Source: Micractinium sp. NFX-FRZ
Lineage: Eukaryota; Chlorophyta; Trebouxiophyceae; Chlorellales; Chlorellaceae
Reading direction: 5' to 3'
NCBI GenBank assembly: GCA_029339195.1
Contig: JAPTJF010000334.1
Span: 1 to 64,000 of the forward strand
DNA: 64,000 nucleotides
The notes under the pieces are model-generated. The model worked only from the letters and a program-made list of their open reading frames with translations. It was not told the origin of the DNA and ran no database searches. The position numbers were made by a program, and so were the translations under genes. This document shows, one piece after another, positions 55,768 to 64,000 of the stretch (position 1 is the first letter of the stretch; every line of letters begins with the position of its first letter).

Positions 55768-58700
55768 ATGGCGTCACTGCAGTGCACGCGGACAGTGCCG
55801 TTTGTGCCCACGGCGGTGGCCCGGCCGCAGGGGCGCCCGCAGCAGCGGCGGCAGCAGGGCAGGTGGCAGCAGCAGCAACAACAGCCCCCAGCGGGGCGGC
55901 AACCCACTCTGCAGCGCGCACAAGCGGCGGAGCAGAGCCGGGAGTCGCCGCCCGAAGACAAGCGCGCAGGCAGGAGCACCTACAGGCCCAGCACCTACTC
56001 GGAGCTGGTGCAGGACGCGGTGACGGCGGTGGCAGCGGCCGTGGGGGACGGGCTGAACCGGCTGGAGGTCGAGTTCCCCGCCGTCAGCAACGTCGACGGT
56101 GCGCCGCTGCCGCCGCCGCTGCCGCCACCGCTGCGTGCTTTTGTGCCCTTTTGTTCACCTGCCGCCTCTGCCAGCTGGCATGCGCGCTACGCTGCTGAGG
56201 CGCACAAACCGGATGAGCAGCACCCCCTCGGCAGGCACCTGCAGCGCCAAGCGCTTTCCGGTCGCCGCCGCCACTTGCCGTGTGCACCGTTGGGAGCGCT
56301 CTCCTTCCCGCTCACGCCGGCGGCGCGCACACACATGGTACACCTGCCGTGCAGGTTACAAGGGCGCCTCGGACCTTTACATCGATTCCAACATCCAGTT
56401 GGCGCTTGCGGCGGGCAGGCAGGTGCGGCGGCACCCCACGTGCACAGCCGCCTACGCCACCAGATAGCGACACTCCAGCCAACCTTTTCTTGCGCACGCA
56501 CACACTTCATGCACGCACGCATTGCGTCGCGCACACACTTCTGCAGTTGCATGGTGCACTTGTGGCCCATGCCTCTCCCAGCCCCAGAGCGAGTGCTGCA
56601 TCCCCCGCTGTGCTCACCGCATGCTTTGCCGCACGCTGTGTGCACCTCCTCCCTGTGTTTGTGTGCGCAGCTGGCAGAGACCACGGGGAAGCAGGTGCAC
56701 CTGCTGCTGCCTGATGAGATCGAGTTCAAACGCGCAGAGTCAATGTGAGACTACAAGGGGGTGTGGGGGCCGAGGTGTGATCCTGCAGGAGGCAGTCGCG
56801 GGGCACTGGTGTGGGTGCGGGTCGTGCGTGTGGGGCGCAGGGCACGGCTGCACGGGCGGCAGGCAGCAGGGCAGGGTCCCGCACAGCCCTTGGGCCGAAC
56901 AGTAGTTTCCACACACAAGCGCGGAGTCCATGTGTGCTGGAAAGCCGGGCGCTGTTCCGCAGTCGTGCCCTGCCCTGCCCTGCTCTGCCCTCACACGTCC
57001 CTCTCGCCCTCAGCCGCCCCCGCAGCTCCGCCCGGCCTCCCCAGCCCTGTGCACCTGCTGCCCCCTTGCCCCCATGCCCCTCTCACCCCGCACCTCCCGG
57101 CCCTCCCCTCCACCCTGCCCCCTCCCCCTCTCCCCAGGTTTTCTGCTGCCCTGGCGACCTGCGAGGGCGTGAGCATGGGGCACTTCCGGGAGGCCCGCCC
57201 CGGCTTCCTGGATCAGCTGCTGGGCGTCACCGCCGCCCCCGGCCCGCAGGCGGCTGCCCAGAAGGCCGACATCTTCCTGGCCATCAACGCATCCACAGTG
57301 GAGCTGGCAGACCTCGGTGAGGGCACCGGCAATGCTCGGTTGGTCGACCTCCTGGGGCGGGCGGGCGGCTGTCAGCCGGGGGCTGTGCAGGGTTGTGTCG
57401 AGGGGAGCCGGCACCCCGACTTGTGTGCCGGGGCGCCTGGCAGGCCCCGGCAAGGCGGTGGCAGCCTGTCTCGTGTTTCGTGCATCATGTTGCGGGGCAG
57501 CTGGCTGGTTGCCGCTGTGAAGGTGGCTGGGCATGGCTGAGCCCTGCCCCCCACCTCCGTCTGGGTGTCTGCATGCTGGGTGGTTGATGGTGGGGCGGCT
57601 GACCGGCAATCAGGCAGGCGTTCCCCTGGGGATCAACGCATCTACTGGATAGCTGGTGAATAAAGCCAGCCATGCAGTGTTCTTGCCGGGTGCTGCGGAG
57701 CCCAGTGCAGCACGCACAGACGTTCAGACTGCGCTGAACCATCTCTCTCCTCATCCGCAACCCGCCCCCACCCTGCAGAGAAGTATGTGGACGAGACGGT
57801 GAAGGAGCGGGTGGTGGTGACGTGGAACATGGAGTTGGACACGCTGCGCTCAGACCTGGGTGAGCACAGCAGGGCACAGCATGGCACAGCAGGGCGGCTG
57901 CCAGCGGGCCTCCCGCGGGAAGCGCGCCTCTGCCGGGGTTGGGGCCCGCGCTTTCAACACCTGCGCTTTCAACACCTGCGCTTTCAACACCTGCGCTTTC
58001 AACACCTACCAATCATCGGAGCGGGCATATGCTTGTGACCACTGGCACCGACGGGACGCAGGCAGAATGGACTGCGCTTGGGTTGCAGCGGTGGCGCCCG
58101 CGCCCTTCAATGCCAATGTCTCCCTGCCTGCCGCCCCGCCCCGTGCCTCACCCTGCTCCCGCTGCCCGTCCCCCGCCCCCGCAGGCCTGCTGGGCTTCCC
58201 CCCCAAGGACCTGCAGCACCGCTTCCTCTGCACCTTCAAGCCCGTCTTCTACATCCGGCAGCGCGACTACAGCAAGGTGGGTGGGGCGCGCGTGACTGTG
58301 GCTGTGTGCCTGGTGGGCAGGTGCCATGGCAAAGGTGGTGTGGGGCCTCTTTTCACCTCTGTTGTGAACACAGCAAGGGCGCCCCACCAAGGCGCTCAGC
58401 CCCTTCAGCCGCACCTGCAGTGGCGGCCTGTCCCCCCTTCCTTCCCCATCTTGCCCCCCTCATCCACCTTCCCCACCGCTGCGTCCCACACCACCACCCA
58501 ACCGTTTGCGCCCGCCTGCACACCCCCCCCTGCGCCTGCCGCAGAGCGTGGCGGTCGCCCCCTTCATCATCAACTACAGCGGCGCCCTGTTCCGCGAGTA
58601 CCCGGGCCCCTGGCAGGTCATGCTGCGGCAGGACAATGGCGTCTACGCCTGCGTGGCAGGTGAGGCCTTGTGTGACGAGGGCACGGGCGTGAAGAGGCCG

Positions 58701-59425
58701 GGTGAAGGGCAGGGGCAGGCAGCTGCACGCTGGCGTGGCGTGGCGTGGCGCGGTGTGGGGTCGCGCTGCTCCAGGCGCCAGGAGAGCGGGGGCAGGCGGG
58801 ACCATGCTGTGTATGCCCGCCCTCCAATCGCCTGTGCTGCCTGTACCGCCTGTGCTGTGCCGTGTTGTACTGCAGAGGACTCTGTGCGGCGGTACAACCT
58901 GGGCGAGTTCAAGGAGGAGCTGATGAACGCGATGGGGCTCAACACGGAGGGGGAGGGGTCGGCCATGGCCTTCCTGCGGCGAGGATACAAAGTGGGCTGG
59001 GGCGGTCGTGGGTTGGCCTGCACACCTAGCTTGGGGGAGGCGGTCGTGGGTTGGCCTGCACACCTAGCTTGCACGAAGTGGCCGACTAGAGTCGCGGGCG
59101 GGGCCGGCTGTGTTTGCCGCACATTTAGCTTGCGCAAAGTCGGGTTGCTGACTAGAGGCACTTGGAACGTTTGAGGAGAGCAGTTGTTGGTGTGGTCGCG
59201 TGCCTGGCTGCTAGCGAGCCGCGTGGCCGGCAGGAGCGCAGGGCGGGGGCAAGGGAGTGCCGCCCTGCCCATTCCCCCAAACCACCGATGCTGCCCCGCT
59301 TGCCCGCTCGCTGACTTCCCTGCTCAACCTGCCCCCTGGTCGTTCCTTGGCCCCCATGCGTGCAGACCTCCACTTGGTGGGAGGATGACGAGGACAAGGA
59401 GCAGTCCAAGTCGTGGCGCTCGTGA
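55768..59425 (+). CDS. Plastid DUF1995-domain protein
   Basis: DUF1995 proteins are plastid proteins; one plant member, LPA3, assists photosystem II assembly, but I cannot say this is that member. Nine exons: 55768-56098, 56355-56422, 56671-56744, 57138-57316, 57779-57859, 58185-58276, 58545-58659, 58876-58991, 59366-59425 (371 residues, phases match). Seen: an Arg/Gln-rich transit peptide; [113 protein letters not shown]; then [20 protein letters not shown]. The C-terminus ends [19 protein letters not shown]. This is the full domain end to end. Confidence 0.88.
57610..57658 (+). repeat. Decayed copy of DUF1995 exon 4 end
   Basis: GGGATCAACGCATCTACTGGATAGCTGGTGAATAA resembles the exon end GCCATCAACGCATCCACAGTGGAGCTGGC..GGTGAGG (from 57281), about 350 bp away. 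It lies within the following intron. Confidence 0.7.
57948..58007 (+). repeat. Four perfect 15-bp tandem units
   Basis: GCGCTTTCAACACCT is repeated four times without change, inside intron 5 of the DUF1995 gene. It has no spacers, so it is a minisatellite and not a CRISPR. Confidence 0.97.
58992..59090 (+). repeat. 45-bp tandem duplication in last DUF1995 intron
   Basis: GGCGGTCGTGGGTTGGCCTGCACACCTAGCTTG occurs twice in a row just after the exon 8 donor, with a diverged third CGCACATTTAGCTTGCGC end near 59120. Confidence 0.9.
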
Positions 59426-60117
59426 GGGCAGCTGCTTTTGGGATGCTGACGTGGCATCTCGTGGCGGCTCAGCTGTCGCGCCGCGGTTGCAGCTTTGTCT
59501 GAGGCGACGGTGAAGTGGCACAGCCCCAATCCTTTCCCCGGCATATGTCCGCGGCCCTTTTGCGCACGACGCAGCGCGCTTTCCAGGAACGAACGAACGA
59601 GGAATGGACCGTCCCCCCTGTCTGCTGGTTTGACCCCCTCTCTCCCATGCTTCCCCTTTGTCAGTCCCTCTTTTGCTTGGCACTCATTTAATTCTGGCGG
59701 AGCACACTCCGCTGCATCTTGAGTGATGTGAGACGCAGCAGCAGCGGCAGCAGCACAGTCGGGGGTCGATAGGAAGCAATGCGGTTGGAGAGACAGGGTG
59801 GGTTTGGCAAGGGCAATAAGAGGATGAGCAGAGACGCTCGCTCTCATGGAAGCAAGAGGTGGGCAGCAGCAGAAGCAAACGGCAGCAGGGCGTAGCGGCG
59901 GAAGCAATGTCAGTCCAATAGGATTGGTTGGGTGCAAAGGGGCCCGTGGCTGGGCGGCGGGGGCAGGGAGTAAGCAAGGCAGGTCACGCAGCAGAAGGGA
60001 GGGGAGGCGGCCTTGCAGGGGCCAACAATCAGGATGTATATCGTGGCATGGGGTCACCGCGCAAGGCCTCTACAGAGGGAGTGGGTGGGCGGCCCTCCCA
60101 GTCAGCAAGTGCGTCGA
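59426..60117. other. Gap between convergent DUF1995 and GART genes
   Basis: The 3' flanks of both genes. No coding pattern is seen; short GCAGCAGC runs near 59735-59755 only. Confidence 0.5.
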
Positions 60118-61191
60118 TCAGTGCGCGCTCCACATGATTGGGATGCCATCGTGGCGCCACGTCACGCGCCCATCGCACAGCGCCGCCACGCACTGAGGGT
60201 ACAGCTTGTGCTCCTCCTTCAGCACCCGGGCTGCCACCTGCTCCGGCCGATCCGTGGGGTACACGGGGACCATGGCCTGGGCCAGGATGGGGCCTGCAGG
60301 CAGGGGCGGGGGCGGGGCCAGGGGGGGAGCGTGGGGAAGGCGCCCTCACAGACGCAGTGTGTGCACACACACACACATATACGTACATATAGCGGTGCAG
60401 GGTGGTCAGCCCCCAATGCCATGCTCCTCGGACAGCCGAGCACAGAAGGCATCCTGTGCATGTGGGTGACCCTGCCTGGGCAGACCACCCGCCCTTGCTG
60501 TGCTCATTGCCCACATGCACCCGCGCACGGAAGCAAGCAGTACTGCTGGTGCACCTGTGATGTGCTCCTAACCACAACTGAAGTCCACACACAGGGGCCA
60601 GGCAAACACACATGTTTGAGGTGCAGATGGCGGGAGGCCCCACCCACCTGTGTCGTATCCCTCATCCACAAAGTGTATTGTGGGACCCGAGAAGCGGGCG
60701 CCGCTGGCCACCACTGCTTGATGCACCTGCAAGGAGAGTCCAATGACAGGGCGGGACATGGGGAATGGGGGGGCATGACAGGGAGGGCTGGGCGTGGTGC
60801 GGCCAATGGCCAACGGCGCGTGTCCGCGCCTCGCTCCCGCCTGCTGCGGCTGTATGCAGCCTGGCCAGTGCTGGCCCCCAGCGCCCATCAGCCGGGACCC
60901 AACCCTCACCAATACACCCATCCTTGTCACACCACACCTCATGCAACTGAGGCCCCTCCCCGCGCCCGCACCTTCATTCCATAGTAGCCCTTGCCCCCAA
61001 ACGCAGGCAGCAGCGCTGGGTGGATGTTCAGTATGGCCCGCTTGTAGGCGCGCACTAGCTGAGCAGGGATCAGCTTCAAGTAGCCCGCCAGCACCACCAC
61101 ATCAGCAGAGTACTCCTGCAGGGGCACCAAAATGGTTGGACCTCCTTCATTGGTGCACAGCAGCAGCAGGAGCGGCAGCAGCAGCGGCAGC

Positions 61192-61225
<34 letters not shown>

Positions 61226-62115
61226 GGTGAATCGTTATCGCAGCAGCAGCGGCGGCGGTCAGCGGCGCACGTCAGGCATGCATGCAGGACAGCAAACATG
61301 GGCAGCAGCAAAGTTGGTGCTGGCGCTCAGCTGCGGTCGGCACGTCACAGCTGCTCCAATGCTGGCATTGGCACGCCAAAGGAAACGGTGGTGGCTGTGA
61401 TCATGAGGCACGCCGCTGCACCTGCAGTGCCAACCCCTGACTGCAAATCAGGGCAGACCAGCGGCAGCACAGGCGGTGCCCTGGTGGCGCCGCCCACTCA
61501 ACCTTTGCCTGCCCTCTTCGTGCTCACCTGCGTGAGCTGCTGCACAAGCTCATCGGCTGTCAGCCCAACACTGGGGTCAGCCTTGGGGGCGGGGTACGTG
61601 AGGGTGGGGATGCCGTGGCTCTGGGCGTAGGCGACGCCGCTGCATGTCGGCGCATTGCTCACCACCACCGCCACCTCGGCGTGCACCGTGCCCTCCAGGA
61701 TGGCGGCGTGGATGGCCCGGAAATTGGAGCCGCCCCCGCTCACAAAGATGGCCAGCCGCTTCTTGGGGGGCGCCTCCAGCGGGGGCACGCCGGTGGGAGG
61801 AGCAGCGGAGCAAACAGTGCGTGCCGACCGCGGGGATGTGCTCCATCGGCTGCCAGGTTCGCTGCTGCTGCCGATGGCGTGCTTGCCGAGTGTGCCGCCG
61901 TGCTGCCGGAGAAACCCCATGCGGCAAACCAAGGGCAGGCTGCGGCCGCCCACGGCCGTTGCACAACGGACCTGCATCATAAACCGATGCATGCAATGTC
62001 TCAGAATGCGCATCGGTAAGACTTTCAGAGCATGCTGCGAGTGAGTGGCCACCTCACCAGCGCGCCGAAACGGAGTTTTGCGACGCCTGTGCAGGCGATT
62101 GCAGTTTATGAGCAT
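60118..62115 (-). CDS. PURN: Glycinamide ribonucleotide formyltransferase
   Basis: GART (PurN) transfers a formyl group from 10-formyl-tetrahydrofolate to glycinamide ribonucleotide, the third step of purine synthesis. Exons: 62115-61528, 61115-60972, 60726-60648, 60293-60118 (up to 328 residues, phases match). Seen: KRLAIFVSGGGSNFRAIHAA (phosphate-binding SGxGSN), VVVSNAPTCSGVAYA, DVVVLAGYLKLIPAQLV, then the catalytic INxHPALLPAF..GYYGMKVHQAV block (NIHPALLPAFGGKG with Asn and His), FSGPTIHFVDEGYDTGPI with the catalytic Asp, and a C-terminal VTWRHDGIPIMWS. The N-terminal 110 residues are a long Arg/Ser-rich extension; Met at 62115, 62013 or later could be the start. Plant GART is organellar, so plastid or mitochondrial targeting fits. 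Confidence 0.93.
61157..61226 (+). repeat. CAG trinucleotide microsatellite
   Basis: Nearly pure (CAG/CGG)n run in GART intron 1, on the plus strand. Confidence 0.95.
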
Positions 62116-62388
62116 CGCCTGTAACCTTCACTGCTATTGGGGTTTTGCTGTTGGGTTCATACACTTGCTATTTAGTTACCGGCTGCTGGGCACCCCTGCC
62201 GCACGGTTCTCAAGGCGCAACTGCCAGTTGCGTGCATTGGATTGCAAACAACTGGTGCGTGTAGTTAGCGTGCACACTGTCGACGCTGCGGTCAGCGGAG
62301 TTCCTCCAACACTCCTCCGCTGCTGGCCCAGCAGAGGGTGCCCTCTCCTGCGTCACCCCACCAGAGCTGCGTCTCTTGTTGCGCTTAA
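62116..62388. promoter_or_regulatory. Shared upstream region, GART and CLC
   Basis: Gap of 273 bp between divergent start codons. Inferred from layout only. Confidence 0.4.
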
Positions 62389-64000
62389 ATGCAGGTAGCA
62401 CAGCACATGGTGGCCCAGGCAGCCCAGTTGTGGCTGGGTGGCTCCATTGGCGGCGGCGGTAGGGTGCGGCACCAGACGCTGAGCGGCAGCACAGCTGCCT
62501 CCCTACTACCACAGCCACCCCTGCAGCAGCACCTTGCACAGCAGGCGCTCAAGCAGCGAGGACAGCGCCAGCACACATTCCAGGGCAGCAGGCGGCGGCA
62601 GCTGGGCTGCCTCGTGCAGGCGCAGCAGCCGCAGCGGCCACGGGGCGAGTCGCCCGCCGCAGGCGCCACCGCTGCCGCCCGGGCGCGCCTGCCCACCGCT
62701 CCACCAGCAGCGGCAGCAGCAGCAGCAGCAGCGGCCGCCTACTCCCCGATTGTGACTGCCGTCGAGTCGCCGCCGGCGAGCGCCGCGCCCGCAGGCAGCG
62801 ACGGCAGCAGCGGCGGCGGCGGCGGCCCGGAGCCCGAGGCGCGCGACGAACCCGAGGTGGTGCTCCTCATTGTGGCCTGTTGCATTGGTGTGGCCACGGG
62901 CGGCGCCATTGTGGCATTCAACGACGCGGTGCACTTCATCCGGGACGTCATTTGGGAGAACCAGGTGGGCATGAAAGAGGGGGTGTAAAAAGCAACGGGC
63001 CCAGGTGGGGGGGGACAGGGCAGCGGGTGGGGAGGTGAAGCGTGCTATGCAACGGGTGGGGGGACGGCCCAGGTGCGGCCAGCGCCTACTCAGCTGCAGC
63101 TTCGTGCCTACACGCCATGCGATTGCAGTCCCTGCTGGCCTCCAACCGCGAGCTGCTGCGCAACATCTCCGAGTCCGACCTGTGGCCCAAGGTCGTCTTC
63201 CCACCCTTCCTGGGAGGCCTCGCCGTGGGGGCGCTGGGCCTGGCCATTGGAGGGTATGACGACAAGCCCGCCCCAAAAGTGCCCTCGCAAGGCAGCAGCA
63301 GCAGCAGCAGCAGCAGCGGCAGCAGCGGAGGCGGAGGCGGCAGCGGGAGCGGGAGCGACAGCGATGGCGAGGCCGCCACAGCCGGCGGCAGCAGCAGCAG
63401 CAGCGCAGGCGTGCTGGACCGGTGGCGCACGCAGGCGGGGCCGGTGCTGCGCCCGGTGTCGCGCGCCCTGGCGGCTGCCATCACTCTGGGCACAGGTGAG
63501 GACCCTCCGGTGACGCTGCCCCCTGGTGGTGCTCCCGCTCTGCCTGCCGCCCTGCCTGCCCGCTTCCCTGCTGCTGCTTGCTTGCTAGCTTGCACATGAT
63601 GCCGCCGCTGACTGCACCTGCATGATTTCTCTGCATGGCTCTCTGGGCACTGGCCTCCCCCTACCCCTTTGCCTCCGCCCTCCACCCCTCACCTCCCCCG
63701 TCTCCACCCCTCACCTGCCCGGTATGCACCCTTCACCTCCCGCTCGCTGCAGGTGCCTCCCTGGGCCCCGAAGGCCCCAGCGTGGACATCGGCAAGTCCA
63801 CTGCCAACGGGCTGAGCGCCTCGCTGCGCAGCCGGAGGCGCCACCTGACATCCCTGATGGCGGCGGGAGCCGGCGCCGGTGTGGCAGCAGGGTTCAACGC
63901 GCCCATAGCAGGTGCTGGGGCGGGGGCCTCGCCAGGGACTGTTCACTTGGCTGAGTGGCAGTGGCAGCTGCGGCGCGGACAGGAGGTCGGCAGCAGTGGC
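62389..64000 (+). CDS. CLC: CLC chloride channel/exchanger, 5' part
   Basis: Voltage-gated chloride channel family, cut by the window's right edge. Exons: 62389-62964, 63129-63495, 63753-63911, with more beyond 64000; phases match. The first exon has about 150 residues of Gln/Ala/Gly-rich sequence (transit-like start), then VVLLIVACCIGVATGGAIVAFNDAVHFI, the first helix. Exon 2: WPKVVFPPFLGGLAVGALGLA, then a long Ser/Gly insert and RPVSRALAAAITLGTG. Exon 3: GASLGPEGPSVDIGKS, the Cl- selectivity region (GPEGP for the usual GREGP/GKEGP), and AAGAGAGVAAGFNAPIAG. The long plastid-like N-terminus and GPEGP fit the CLC-e/f plastid subgroup, as inference. ATG 62407 is an alternative start. Confidence 0.9.

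Noticed and set aside
57948..58007. Possible CRISPR array
   Set aside because: Units are 15 bp with no spacers, inside a eukaryotic intron.

Overview
This is nuclear DNA of a unicellular green alga, most likely in or near the Chlorella group (Trebouxiophyceae). The reasons are very high GC content, genes cut into many small exons by introns of roughly 150-400 bp with (C)AG ends, plastid-targeted photosynthesis genes, and protein families typical of green algae and plants. The species is inferred from gene style only; no search was possible. There is no sign of a bacterial, viral or mobile-element region.

Layout. 1-1441: 3' part of a cysteine-rich tandem-repeat protein (+). 1442-3685: apparently empty, with a 34-bp perfect palindrome. 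3686-7836 (-): an unrecognised protein and a universal stress protein, both with reading-frame breaks at G/C runs. 8109-10012 (-): a radial-spoke RSP3-like protein and an 82-residue protein. 10808-15850 (+): plastid 3-phosphoglycerate dehydrogenase in 13 exons. 16734-18939 (+): a short-chain dehydrogenase. 20071-21559 (-): DPH4 (diphthamide synthesis) and a 71-residue membrane protein. 21821-31572 (+): a 23-exon FtsH-like AAA protein without the protease zinc motif (FtsHi type). 32455-33399 (-): ribosomal protein S16. 33744-37314 (+): a lumen-targeted cyclophilin. 38026-40073 (-): an unknown multi-pass membrane protein. 40426-41814 (+): ABA4-like neoxanthin protein. 43319-44431 (+): an unknown helical protein. 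44948-53010 (+): mitochondrial elongation factor G in 21 exons. 53862-55186 (+): a three-helix ELIP. 55768-59425 (+): a plastid DUF1995 protein. 60118-62115 (-): glycinamide ribonucleotide formyltransferase. 62389 to the window end (+): the start of a CLC chloride channel.

Many genes serve the plastid (PGDH, FtsHi, cyclophilin, ABA4, ELIP, DUF1995, probably CLC and GART), but neighbours do not form pathways. Several lie head to head over short gaps (21560-21820, 33400-33743, 40074-40425, 62116-62388), so shared promoters are likely.

The most interesting pattern is in the introns. In at least ten cases, spread over six genes, the intron beside an exon carries one to three decayed copies of that exon's edge, including its splice site, at spacings of about 65-130 bp. 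This looks like introns growing, or splice sites moving, by tandem duplication of exon-intron junctions. GC-AG introns are also fairly common (six seen). All exon models were built by eye from frame and splice-phase consistency; most multi-exon models keep frame exactly, which supports them.
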